Source: Sapientia aquatica (GTDB lineage Bacteria > Pseudomonadota > Gammaproteobacteria > Burkholderiales > Burkholderiaceae_D). Taken from it: a DNA stretch of 64,000 nt. Of the stretch, positions 9,543-17,843 are shown in pieces (positions within the stretch are counted from its first letter, which is position 1; each line of letters begins with the position of its first letter). The position numbers were made by a program, and so were the translations under genes. The notes beneath the pieces are model-generated. The model was not told where the DNA came from. It saw only the letters and a program-made list of their open reading frames with translations, and made no database searches. The stretch spans positions 248,001 through 312,000 of the forward strand of contig NZ_SMYL01000002.1 of the NCBI RefSeq assembly GCF_004358105.1, in the 5' to 3' direction.

Positions 9543-9581
9543 AAAAAACGACTCGATTTTTTAAGGATCGAGTCGTTTTTC
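9543..9581. terminator. Bidirectional intrinsic terminator
   Basis: AAAAACGACTCGAT pairs with ATCGAGTCGTTTTT around a short T-rich loop. On the minus strand it terminates the kelch lipoprotein transcript before the flavin reductase-like gene. Confidence 0.88.
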
Positions 9582-9628
9582 AGACGGTAATTTAAGTCAA
9601 CTAAACTACCAATATGTAGCGGAGTCAA

Positions 9629-11002
9629 TTACGGTAAGAATTTCCACATATCCGAGAGTCTGCCGTTAGAGCCGGCCGCATCGTACCCAGCTCCGCCAAA
9701 CAACCAGAAGTTACCCGATCCGTCATTCCAGCCGTTAGCACCTAAACGACTGCCTGGCATATTCGAAGACGAGAGAACGCTGATCGTGCCATAGTAGCCG
9801 CCTACGTTGCCGTTATACGATCCGTTGATCCAGACCCATTGGCCCGAGCTTACTTGGAATTTCCATAAATCATTGAGATAGGTTAATGTACCCGATGCGT
9901 TGATTCCAGTGCCGCCGAATAACCACAAATTGCCCAAAGAATCAGTCCAGCCGATTCCGCCTGAGCGAGCGCCGGGTTGATTGGTTGATGCGGCTACGTT
10001 GTTGGTGCCGTAATTGCCGAGCGCATTAATCGTGTTGGAACCCGTTACCCAAGTCCATTGTTTGGTTGTTGGGTTAAATTTCCATAAATCGTTGAGCTGT
10101 CCGTTTGCGCCAGCGCTATCAAGCCCAGTTCCACCTAACATCCAAAAAGTGCCGGTTGAGTCTGTCCAAGTTACAGGTTGTTGACGCGCGCCAGGTTGGT
10201 TGCTAGCCGCTGTGGTTCCGGCTGTGCCGTAAGTTCCTTGGGCGTTGAGTGCGGTGGAGCCACCGATCATGGTCCATTGGTTTGTCGTTGGTGAGTATTG
10301 CCATAAGTCGTTTTGGACGCCGACTGTGCCACCTAAATACACTTGACCGCCGAACAGATAAAAGTTGCCTGAGGCATCTTTCCATGTGGCAGCCGAGTTA
10401 CGTGGATTTGGGAAACCGGCCACTGCAGCACCTGAGCCGCCGTTTTTCGAGCCGCCAACCCAAGTCCATTGATTAGTGGCGGGGCTGTATGACCATAAAT
10501 CATTCAGGTATCCGATTAAGCCGCTTGAATCTGTACCGTAACCGCCCAATAGCCAGAAATTGCCTGCGGTATCTGACCAAGCTGCGCCGTTGGTGCGTGC
10601 GCCTGGCATGTTTGTGGCGGCTGCCGTGCCTTGAGTGCCGTAAATTCCCGGCGCAGAGGTATTAACGTTTGCACCCGCTTTCCAAATCCAGCCTAGATTA
10701 GTTGTGTTAAAAACCCACATGTCGCTAAATCCACCCGCGCCGCTGAATACCCAGAATTGTCCTTGGCTGTCTTTCCAGCTCATTGCGCCACTGCGACCGC
10801 TTGGTTGATTGGTTGTGGCGGCGACCCCGATCGTGCCGAAGTTACCGGCGCTGCCAGCGACGTTGGTACCAGCTTCCCATGTCCAGTTGGTCAGCGATGC
10901 AGGAATTGATGTACCCGATGAGCTCTTGCCCTTGCATCCGACCAGTAAAAAACCCGCTATTGCAGCGGCCAACAAAACACGGTTAACTTTTATTGCAGAC
11001 AT
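9629..11002 (-). CDS. Kelch-type beta-propeller lipoprotein with six repeats
   Basis: A 457-residue exported protein. The N-terminus is a lipoprotein signal (LLAAAIAGFLLVGC), so it is probably anchored in the outer membrane by Cys23. The rest is six repeats of about 65-72 residues. Each has the pattern WTW..GS, then YGT.G.AA..N.PGAR, W.D..GNFWL.GG.G and LNDLWKF.P.T.Q. The paired Gly-Gly, the later aromatic residues and the spacing match kelch motifs, so a six-bladed propeller is expected. The third blade lacks the YGT part. Function is unknown; kelch propellers usually bind proteins or glycans. The codon usage matches its neighbours. Confidence 0.8.
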   Translation of the reverse strand: MSAIKVNRVLLAAAIAGFLLVGCKGKSSSGTSIPASLTNWTWEAGTNVAGSAGNFGTIGVAATTNQPSGRSGAMSWKDSQGQFWVFSGAGGFSDMWVFNTTNLGWIWKAGANVNTSAPGIYGTQGTAAATNMPGARTNGAAWSDTAGNFWLLGGYGTDSSGLIGYLNDLWSYSPATNQWTWVGGSKNGGSGAAVAGFPNPRNSAATWKDASGNFYLFGGQVYLGGTVGVQNDLWQYSPTTNQWTMIGGSTALNAQGTYGTAGTTAASNQPGARQQPVTWTDSTGTFWMLGGTGLDSAGANGQLNDLWKFNPTTKQWTWVTGSNTINALGNYGTNNVAASTNQPGARSGGIGWTDSLGNLWLFGGTGINASGTLTYLNDLWKFQVSSGQWVWINGSYNGNVGGYYGTISVLSSSNMPGSRLGANGWNDGSGNFWLFGGAGYDAAGSNGRLSDMWKFLP

Positions 11003-11315
11003 AATAATTTCTTTTCAGGAATAGGACAGGCATTATCTGGCGGAAAATTAGGTAAAGTCAATACGAAAATTGTAGTTTTATATAATGCCTTCATAGGAGA
11101 AATTACATAAAAACGGCAAAAGCGCGCAATTGGGTTTCCCCAGCTAAAAATTGGCCCAGTTCGGCGTCATTTCTTCGCAGCCTTTGCCAAACAAGGGCTT
11201 AAATCAACGATCCACCAATGCTAAAAGTACATGGGTGCTTTGGGACTCTGAATGCTGCAAGTTTTCATCGACAGCATTGCGAGCCGATTCGGTGATTCAA
11301 GCCCGTGCTGGCAGC
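11003..11315. other. Intergenic region between mgtA end and kelch gene start
   Basis: This gap of 313 bases must contain the promoter of the kelch lipoprotein gene on the minus strand and the 3' end of the mgtA transcript. Several overlapping short ORFs exist, but none has a convincing ribosome-binding site or protein character. I saw no clear terminator. Confidence 0.4.
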
Positions 11316-14069
11316 TTATTGCCAACCGTAATGACGCACGTAGATTCCTTTCATCCATTGCACCAAACCGGCGTAGCCCAACAAAATAGCGGCTAACCAA
11401 GGGAAGTAGGTCATCGGTAGCGCTTCCAATTTGAAATAACTTGCCAACGGGCTCATCGGTAAGGAAATACCGATAATCATGATGCACAGCGTCATTAGCA
11501 ACAAAGGCCAGGCAGCGCGACTTTGGAAGAAGGGTACTTTTGGTGTGCGAATCATATGCACGATTAGCGTTTGCGTGAGCAAGCCCACCACAAACCAGCC
11601 CGATTGAAACAAGGTTTGACTAGCTGCCGTGTTGGCATGAAATACATTCCACATTAACGCGAAAGTGCAAATATCAAAGATCGAGCTGAGCGGCCCAAAA
11701 AACAACATAAAGCGACCGATGTCGGAGGGATTCCAATTGAGTGGCTTTTTAATTGATTCTTCATCCACGTTGTCAAACGAGATCGCAATTTGGGAAATAT
11801 CGTAGAGCAAATTTTGGACTAGCAATTGCAGTGGCAGCATCGGCAAGAACGGCAGGAACGCGCTAGCTACTAAGACGGAAAATACATTGCCAAAATTTGA
11901 GCTAGCCGTCATGCGAATGTATTTGAGCATGTTGCAAAAAGTTTTGCGGCCTTCCAAGACACCTTCTTCGAGCACCATCAAACTTTTTTCGAGCAAAATA
12001 ATATCGGCCGCTTCTTTGGCGATATCCACCGCGCTATCAACCGAAATGCCAATGTCAGCAGCGCGCAGGGCTGGCGCGTCGTTAATTCCATCGCCCATAA
12101 AGCCGACGATGTGACCGTTGCCGCGCAGGGCGTTGACCAGACTTTCTTTGTGTAACGGGTTTAGTTTGGCAAACACGTTATTTGCTTCGACTAGGCGGCC
12201 CAATTCATCGTCGCTCAGCCCATCAATCTGTGACCCGAGAATCACGCCATTTATTGCTAAGCCCACTTCATGGCAAATTTTGCTAGTGACCAGTTCATTA
12301 TCACCAGTTAGGACTTTGACGGCGACGCCATGTTCAGCGAGCGCTTTTAGCGCGGGCGCGGTCGATTCTTTGGGCGGATCTAAAAACGCGATATAGCCGA
12401 TTAATGTGAGTTCGGCTTCATCGTCAGTGCAATACGCCTGTTTATTAGGTGGAACCTCTTTCACAGCCACGGCAACCACGCGTAATCCTTCTTGATTCAG
12501 GCTTTGAGTCACGAGCAGTAGGCGCTCAAGAATGGTGCTGTCCAAGGCGACGGTGTTTTCACCTTCTCTGACGTGGGTGCAGACCGCTAAGATTTCTTCC
12601 ACCGCGCCTTTGCAAATTAATTCGTGATGATCTTGGCGTTCTGATACCACGACCGACATACGACGCCGTCCAAAGTCGAATGGGATTTCATCGATCTTTT
12701 GGTAATCCTGCGCCAGCTTTAATTCGGTCTGCAATTCCACGTGATCTAGCACCGCGCGGTCGAGCAGATTCTTGAGTCCGGTTTGGTAATAGCTGTTGAG
12801 GTAAGCAAACTTGAGGACGTCAGAAGATTCATTTCCCAGCACATCGATGTGACGCGCTAGGAAAATTTTATCTTGCGTGAGCGTGCCGGTTTTATCGGTA
12901 CACAGCACATCCATTGCGCCAAAGTTTTGAATCGCATCCAAGCGCTTAACGATGACCTTTTTGCGGGACAAAATTACCGCACCTTTTGCCAAGGTCGAGG
13001 TGACAATCATCGGCAACATTTCAGGCGTTAAACCGACGGCGACGGACAAGGCAAACAAAAACGCTTCCATCCAATCGCCTTTAGTAAAGCCGTTGATTAA
13101 CAACACAATTGGCACCATGATTAAAGCAAAACGAATCAGCAGCCAGCTCACTTTATTGACGCCGATTTGAAACGATGTCGGCGCGCGATCAGCGGAAGTC
13201 ACGCGCGTAGCAATCGTTCCAAAATAAGTTTGATTACCGGTATTGAGCACGATCGCAAGCGCCGATCCCGATACTACGTTGGTACCCATAAATAAAATAG
13301 TATCCAGTTCCAAAATTGTGTTGCCGTCGGTTTTGGAAGCGTCAGCAAATTTTTCTACCGGAAGCGATTCGCCCGTCATCGCCGCTTGGCTGACGAATAA
13401 ATCTTTGGTTGACAGAATGCGGCAATCAGCCGGAATCATGTCGCCGGCAGACAGCATGATGATGTCGCCGGGGACCAATTGTCGAATTGGTAGTTCACGC
13501 TGATTCGAGGGACGCAAAGTTTGATCTGCGGCTGAATTGTCGGTAAAAGAGTGGGCCGAAATTGCACCGCGCCGAAGCACAGTCGCGGTATTGGTGACTA
13601 ACGCGATTAGCTGTTCCGCTGCGCGATTCGATTTTCCTTCTTGAATGAATCGAATCAGGGTCGATAAGCCGACCATTGTGCCAATGACGATGGTCGCTTT
13701 GAGATCATCGGTGCAGTACGAAATGATCGCTAATACCGTCAACAATAAATTGAACGGATTTTTGTAGCACAGCCATAGGTGCTGCCAAGCGGGCAGTGGC
13801 TTTTCGTGTTCGACTTCGTTCGGGCCGACTGTTTCGCGGATGATTGCGGCTTCCTCGTCGTTGAGCCTGTCGAGGCGTGAATGCAGGCGCTGGATTAACG
13901 CATTCTGTGGCATATGCGACGCATCAATGAGCTGACGCGTTAGATGCTCTGGAGCGGCGGGCGATTGCGTGGTTGGCGCGCCAGAACCGATTATTTTGGA
14001 ACGTTGAAAGTAATGTTGGGACCGCCGACTTTTCAGAAAGCGCGCGAAGCGTGTGGTGAAGAAATTCAT
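11316..14069 (-). CDS. mgtA: Magnesium-translocating P-type ATPase (P3B)
   Basis: A 917-residue P-type ATPase of the MgtA/MgtB class that imports Mg2+ across the inner membrane. The actuator motif is AAMTGESLPVEK. The phosphorylated aspartate lies in CTDKTGTLTQ (about residue 392), and the hinge is GFMGDGINDAPALR near residue 660. The C-terminal helices carry the QNLLYDISQ segment typical of magnesium pumps. No heavy-metal-binding domain is present. An in-frame ATG at 14090 exists. I chose 14069 because an AAAAAGGAAAA ribosome-binding site sits 5 bases before it. It lies downstream of mgtC with a 362-base gap holding a MEPDP leader ORF, so magnesium-dependent leader control is likely. Confidence 0.95.
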   Translation of the reverse strand: MNFFTTRFARFLKSRRSQHYFQRSKIIGSGAPTTQSPAAPEHLTRQLIDASHMPQNALIQRLHSRLDRLNDEEAAIIRETVGPNEVEHEKPLPAWQHLWLCYKNPFNLLLTVLAIISYCTDDLKATIVIGTMVGLSTLIRFIQEGKSNRAAEQLIALVTNTATVLRRGAISAHSFTDNSAADQTLRPSNQRELPIRQLVPGDIIMLSAGDMIPADCRILSTKDLFVSQAAMTGESLPVEKFADASKTDGNTILELDTILFMGTNVVSGSALAIVLNTGNQTYFGTIATRVTSADRAPTSFQIGVNKVSWLLIRFALIMVPIVLLINGFTKGDWMEAFLFALSVAVGLTPEMLPMIVTSTLAKGAVILSRKKVIVKRLDAIQNFGAMDVLCTDKTGTLTQDKIFLARHIDVLGNESSDVLKFAYLNSYYQTGLKNLLDRAVLDHVELQTELKLAQDYQKIDEIPFDFGRRRMSVVVSERQDHHELICKGAVEEILAVCTHVREGENTVALDSTILERLLLVTQSLNQEGLRVVAVAVKEVPPNKQAYCTDDEAELTLIGYIAFLDPPKESTAPALKALAEHGVAVKVLTGDNELVTSKICHEVGLAINGVILGSQIDGLSDDELGRLVEANNVFAKLNPLHKESLVNALRGNGHIVGFMGDGINDAPALRAADIGISVDSAVDIAKEAADIILLEKSLMVLEEGVLEGRKTFCNMLKYIRMTASSNFGNVFSVLVASAFLPFLPMLPLQLLVQNLLYDISQIAISFDNVDEESIKKPLNWNPSDIGRFMLFFGPLSSIFDICTFALMWNVFHANTAASQTLFQSGWFVVGLLTQTLIVHMIRTPKVPFFQSRAAWPLLLMTLCIMIIGISLPMSPLASYFKLEALPMTYFPWLAAILLGYAGLVQWMKGIYVRHYGWQ

Positions 14070-14431
14070 CTGTTTTCCTTTTTTTAGCAATACTTGAGCT
14101 GTTTGTAAGCCCGTGCAAAGTGGGTATTGCTCCCAATTGACTTGTGCGCGACGAGCCTAAACCCACTCAACGAAAAGTCGGAGTGAAACGCGGTGCGGTG
14201 CTAACAGAGGTCGATCGATTGGAGCGCGTAACATTGCGCCAAAGTAGGAAGGGGATGTGGTGTTGCGGTCTTAATTAAACTGACATGGTCTTGCTAAGTG
14301 TTGATTCGCTTTGGGAGCGGGGGCCTGCCAGTCGTCAATGATCTGCTTATCCAAAATCCGCCATTACTTTGGCGCATCGTAGATTCGGGGTCTGGTTCCA
14401 TTTGCTTCTCCTAATGTGAGGTGGCGATGAG
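14070..14431 (-). promoter_or_regulatory. mgtA 5' leader: candidate Mg2+-responsive, translation-coupled RNA switch
   Basis: This mgtC-mgtA spacer is mostly non-coding on the minus strand. It holds the 35-codon leader ORF (14294-14401) and then 224 bases before mgtA. Bases 14365-14376, inside that ORF, are perfectly complementary over 12 nt to 14235-14246, so the RNA can form a long-range helix. The downstream strand can instead form a local hairpin (14219-14242; GGCGC region with GCG and CCAA). Nearer to mgtA, AGTGGGT and ACCCACT form another inverted repeat. Mutually exclusive pairing beside a leader peptide is the layout of an attenuator. The structure is seen by eye; function is inferred. 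Confidence 0.6.
14294..14401 (-). CDS. mgtL: MgtL-like leader peptide (35 aa, starts MEPDP)
   Basis: A small ORF lies between mgtC and mgtA. It starts with ATG at 14401, 30 bases after the mgtC stop, and has a near-perfect TAGGAG ribosome-binding site at 14408-14413 (6-base spacer). The product begins MEPDPESTMRQ and later contains GRPPLPKR. The MEPDP opening is the same as in the enterobacterial MgtL leader peptide. There, the Glu-Pro-Asp-Pro run destabilises the translating ribosome when Mg2+ is low and thereby raises mgtA expression. The present peptide is twice as long as E. coli MgtL. Homology or convergence cannot be told apart here. The gene symbol is by analogy. Confidence 0.7.
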   Translation of the reverse strand: MEPDPESTMRQSNGGFWISRSLTTGRPPLPKRINT

Positions 14432-15136
14432 TTAGTCTAGCGTGCTGTTTAAGTTGGCCCATCGGACTAATGAGACACTTTTTTCCATGCTGACTCGGCT
14501 GACTATTTGTTCCAATAAATTGTGGTGGCCGGGCACAGCTAGCACATCAGCACGGACTTCAATTTTGCCGCCTTGTGGCACATCTTCGCTGTGCAGCGAT
14601 TGCAGTACTAGCGGTGCCATGCCTTGAATAGTGTGCAACAACAAGGTGCGAACATGGACTTCTTCAGTCGAACAGCACACCACATTGATGCGATACACCT
14701 GTTCGATTTCAATGCCGGCCGCGACACTTTGACGGTTCATGCGTTGTGCAACATCACGCAAAACAAAGTTAGCGCCAAGAATAAAAAAAGTGCCAATAGC
14801 AGCTTCTGCTGAATGACCCAAGCCAGACAGGATGCCGACCGCAGCCGAGCACCACAGCGTGGCTGCGGTATTCAAGCCACGCACGTTTAAACCTTCGCGC
14901 ATGATGACGCCTGCGCCCAAAAAGCCTATCCCTGAAACGACCTGCGCAGAAATTCGCATCCCTTCAATCGGAAAAGCAGACAGCGAAGCGGTTGAGACGA
15001 ACAAGGCCGAGCCAGCGGCGACCAAAGCGTTGGTGCGTAATCCGGCCATACGTTGGCGCAATTGGCGTTCGGTTCCGATGATGGAACCTAAAAATAGCGC
15101 GAGTAAAACGCGCAGAGTGAATTCATACCAGATCAT
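14432..15136 (-). CDS. mgtC: MgtC/SapB-family inner-membrane protein
   Basis: A 234-residue protein. Its N-terminal half has four to five membrane helices with the MgtC signature LLALFLGSIIGTERQLRQRMAGLRTNALVAAGSALFV (given by position, residues 11-47), then GIGFLGAGVIM. A soluble C-terminal ACT-like domain of about 90 residues follows. MgtC proteins are induced at low Mg2+ and act on F1Fo ATP synthase, phosphate uptake or intracellular survival in Salmonella and other bacteria. It is the first gene of an mgtC-mgtA operon. A GGGAG ribosome-binding site and a strong promoter about 310 bases upstream support this. Confidence 0.9.
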   Translation of the reverse strand: MIWYEFTLRVLLALFLGSIIGTERQLRQRMAGLRTNALVAAGSALFVSTASLSAFPIEGMRISAQVVSGIGFLGAGVIMREGLNVRGLNTAATLWCSAAVGILSGLGHSAEAAIGTFFILGANFVLRDVAQRMNRQSVAAGIEIEQVYRINVVCCSTEEVHVRTLLLHTIQGMAPLVLQSLHSEDVPQGGKIEVRADVLAVPGHHNLLEQIVSRVSMEKSVSLVRWANLNSTLD

Positions 15137-15609
15137 GATAACTCCCTGTGATCAGGCGCAATGGGAGTGCCTCGTTTTGCTGCGTTCGCGTAAATGCGTC
15201 AGACCAGATCAGCGTGAAAATGTCGTCGACAAATTCATGCCAAATCTAGAGAGCTAGAATGCATATTGCGAATTGAAAAAATAGTTTTGAATTAGTGTTG
15301 GTCAGAGATTTGACCGAGACGCCGCGCCAAGTTAGGCACAGCAAAAGGAAGAATTGCAGGGCCCGAATTATGCGGTGGTGTTTAACAGTAATCGACAACT
15401 ATCACCAGAACAAGTACTCACAGAGCGCCCTTTTTGTTTGTAATAGCGCGATTGTAATGACGCGCTGCAGCATTGTCAATTAGGAATCGAAGAATTTAAG
15501 GAGGAACTAAATCTGCCGACTTGCTATGCTCAATTTCATTGATGTAACTAGGTACGAAATTGAGGACCAATAAGCCGGCAGAAGGTGGCAGCGCACAGTG
15601 CGCTTAGAC
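15137..15609. other. Long intergenic region upstream of mgtC (leader, promoter, hemL 3' structures)
   Basis: These 473 bases hold no supported protein gene. On the minus strand, in transcript order, there are three things. First come the hemL 3' hairpins, with a GCGCACAGTGCGC palindrome at 15591-15603 and a nested stem using 15513-15518/15576-15581 and 15529-15537/15556-15564. Next is a near-consensus promoter at 15451-15479. Last is a predicted mgtC leader of about 308 bases. The leader contains only tiny ORFs (for example 17 and 9 codons) without strong ribosome-binding sites, and a GGTCA/TGACC hairpin at about 15300-15315. Confidence 0.5.
15451..15479 (-). promoter_or_regulatory. Sigma-70 promoter for the mgtC-mgtA operon
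   Basis: On the minus strand, TTGACA (15474-15479) is followed after exactly 17 bases by TACAAT (15451-15456). This is a perfect -35 box with a one-mismatch -10 box. Transcription would start near 15444, leaving an untranslated leader of about 308 bases before mgtC. Confidence 0.75.
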
Positions 15610-16887
15610 TTAGTTGAGCTGCGCGAAAGCGTGGCGAGCAACTTCCAACGTTGCGTTAATAATCGCGTCATCGTGCTGTGCCGAAACAAAGCCCGCCTCA
15701 AATGCCGAAGGAGCTAAATACACGCCACCGTCCAACATCAAATGGAACAGCCGATTAAATTGCTCTTTATTCGATTGCATAACGGCGGTGTAGCTGGTTG
15801 GCACTTCTTTTGAGAAATACAAACCGAACATGCCGCCTATGGAATCTGCGCAGAAATCCATATTGGCTTGCTGTGCGATTGCCGTTAAGCCTTGCGCTAA
15901 TTTCGCTGTTTGTGCAGTCAGATTGTCATAGAAGCCCGCCGATTGAATCAGCTTTAGCGTCGTTAATCCCGCCGCAACAGCAACCGGGTTGCCCGACAGA
16001 GTTCCTGCTTGATACACGCCGCCTAACGGAGCCATGTGCGCCATTAGATCTGCTCGTCCACCAAATGCGGCGACTGGTAATCCGCCGCCGATCACTTTGC
16101 CCAAAGCAGTCAAATCTGGTTTGATGTTGTAGAGCGATTGCGCGCCGCCAAGCGCAACCCGGAAGCCGCACATCACTTCGTCAAAAATCAACACAGCGCC
16201 GTGTTCAGTGCAAAGGCGACGCATCGTTTGCAAAAACTCGGGCGTAGCTTTTATCAAGTTCATGTTGCCAGCCACTGGTTCCACAATGACGCAAGCGATT
16301 TGATCGCCCATGGCTTTGAAGGTGTCTTCCAACTGCTGGGTATTGTTGTAATCCAATACCAAAGTGTGTTTGGTAAAGTCAGCCGGAACTCCTGACGAGC
16401 TTGGGTTGCCTAGTGTTAGCAAACCGGACCCAGCTTTGACTAACAATGCGTCGGCATGACCGTGATAACACCCTTCAAACTTGATAATTTTGTCGCGTCC
16501 GGTCGCGCCCCGTGCCAAACGTAAGGCGCTCATGGTGGCTTCTGTGCCAGATGACACCAAGCGAACTTGTTCGATTGATGGGACGAGTTTGCAGATTTCT
16601 TCTGCCATTAAGATTTCGCCTTCAGTCGGCGCACCAAAACTCAAACCTAATGCAGCCGCTGCTTGCACCGCTTTAACGACGTCGGGATGGGCATGTCCAA
16701 CAATGGCTGGGCCCCATGAGCCGATGTAATCGATGTAGCGCTTTTGTTCTGCGTCCCAAAAATAAGGACCTTCAGCACGGGTTATAAAACGTGGAGTGCC
16801 GCCGACCGAGCGAAATGCTCGCACGGGTGAATTGACGCCGCCTGGCGTAGTAATTTGTGCACGTTCAAAGAGTTCGGTATTACGCAT
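15610..16887 (-). CDS. hemL: Glutamate-1-semialdehyde 2,1-aminomutase
   Basis: A 425-residue class III PLP enzyme that converts glutamate-1-semialdehyde to 5-aminolevulinate, the committed C5 step of haem synthesis. It has the N-terminal [27 protein letters not shown] near residue 115, and the [11 protein letters not shown] segment. [11 protein letters not shown] carries the PLP-ring aspartate near residue 238, and the Schiff-base region is around [11 protein letters not shown] (Lys about 265). Full length for the family. The start codon ATG at 16887 has only a weak ribosome-binding site. It is followed 60 bases upstream in the genome by the thiD-like gene on the same strand, so the two probably share a transcript. 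Confidence 0.95.
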   Translation of the reverse strand: MRNTELFERAQITTPGGVNSPVRAFRSVGGTPRFITRAEGPYFWDAEQKRYIDYIGSWGPAIVGHAHPDVVKAVQAAAALGLSFGAPTEGEILMAEEICKLVPSIEQVRLVSSGTEATMSALRLARGATGRDKIIKFEGCYHGHADALLVKAGSGLLTLGNPSSSGVPADFTKHTLVLDYNNTQQLEDTFKAMGDQIACVIVEPVAGNMNLIKATPEFLQTMRRLCTEHGAVLIFDEVMCGFRVALGGAQSLYNIKPDLTALGKVIGGGLPVAAFGGRADLMAHMAPLGGVYQAGTLSGNPVAVAAGLTTLKLIQSAGFYDNLTAQTAKLAQGLTAIAQQANMDFCADSIGGMFGLYFSKEVPTSYTAVMQSNKEQFNRLFHLMLDGGVYLAPSAFEAGFVSAQHDDAIINATLEVARHAFAQLN

Positions 16888-16947
16888 AGTTATTGGTTTT
16901 TAAAAGTAAGTAAGAAAGAGTTGTCGATCAATGGCGCTGCTGATTAA

Positions 16948-17787
16948 TTACTGCTGATCTAAATCCTGCATTTCAGCCGGTTCGCGCGCCCAGAAATAAC
17001 GGTCGGGAACTAATTTACCCATGCCAAAGCGTTGTGCATGAGCCAAGGCTGCGTTGGTAAATTCTTGGGCTTCCAAGACCGCTTCGGGAATATCAATGCC
17101 ATTGGCAACCAAGCCAGCAATCGCCGCTGACAGCGTCGACCCAGCTCCCAGGAACGAGCCACTCAGACGCGGCCAACTGTCGTGGCGAATAATGCCGGAT
17201 TGATCAAATAGGCAGTTGGCGATTTCGGTATTGGTAATGGTTGTGCCGGTAACGAACACATATTCGCAGCCCGATTCGATCAGTCGTTGCACGTCTTGGG
17301 CCAAATTATCCTCAGTCGACGGTTCGCGCCACGTTTCCGCCAAGCGGGAGATTTCAACGGCCGAGGCGATCAGCACGGTGGTTTGAGGAATCAGCAATTC
17401 ACTCGCGGCGACGAAAATATCTTCGCTGTCTTGCCCTTGATCGGGAATGAGTGTTGCAAACGGATCGAAAATTAAAGGCACTTCAGGATAGTCGGACACG
17501 ATTTCGGCAATGGCGCTGACGTTTTCGATGCTGCCGATAGTGCCTAATTTAAAGGCGGCGACCGGCACATCTTCTAAAATCGTGCGCGCTTGTTCGACTA
17601 AGATTTCTGCGTCTATTGGTTCAATATCGGTGATTTGGGTTGTATCGCCGACCAAAATTGCCGTTATTACCGTTAAACCGTGACAACCCATGGCAGCAAA
17701 ACTACCTAGGTCAGCCTGAATGCCGATAGCGCCGAGCGGATCGGAGCTACCGAAGCTTAAAACGAGAGGAGAAATTTGGTTTTGCAC
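16948..17787 (-). CDS. thiD: Hydroxymethylpyrimidine/phosphomethylpyrimidine kinase-like protein (degenerate ThiD)
   Basis: A 279-residue ribokinase-fold protein related to ThiD, which phosphorylates HMP and HMP-P for thiamine synthesis. It keeps GIQADLGSFAAMGCHGLTVITAI and PLIFDPF. However, the usual N-terminal GGAGIQAD glycine pair reads LGAIGIQAD. The catalytic anion-hole GTGCT region reads GAGSTLSAAIAGLV, with Ser in place of the Cys found in enterobacterial ThiD. The C-terminal part is family-like (GKLVPDRYF). The start is GTG at 17787. Because core motifs are altered, kinase activity on HMP is uncertain and the symbol indicates family only. It is divergent from the rubredoxin gene, 56 bases away. 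Confidence 0.72.
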   Translation of the reverse strand: MQNQISPLVLSFGSSDPLGAIGIQADLGSFAAMGCHGLTVITAILVGDTTQITDIEPIDAEILVEQARTILEDVPVAAFKLGTIGSIENVSAIAEIVSDYPEVPLIFDPFATLIPDQGQDSEDIFVAASELLIPQTTVLIASAVEISRLAETWREPSTEDNLAQDVQRLIESGCEYVFVTGTTITNTEIANCLFDQSGIIRHDSWPRLSGSFLGAGSTLSAAIAGLVANGIDIPEAVLEAQEFTNAALAHAQRFGMGKLVPDRYFWAREPAEMQDLDQQ

Positions 17788-17843
17788 GTCGGGTAGATTA
17801 AGATGTGAGACTTTGTATTTTACTAGATAGAAGGATGAAAACC

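Noticed and set aside
9629-11002. Tandem DNA repeat or CRISPR-like array in the kelch gene
   Set aside because: The periodicity is at protein level with diverged codons in an intact reading frame; there are no short identical repeats with unique spacers.
11151-11396. 81-codon plus-strand ORF between the kelch and mgtA genes
   Set aside because: It overlaps the mgtA 3' end on the other strand, has no ribosome-binding site and an unlikely composition.
17788-17843. Thiamine pyrophosphate riboswitch upstream of the thiD-like gene
   Set aside because: The divergent gap is only 56 bases and has no THI-box-like sequence.
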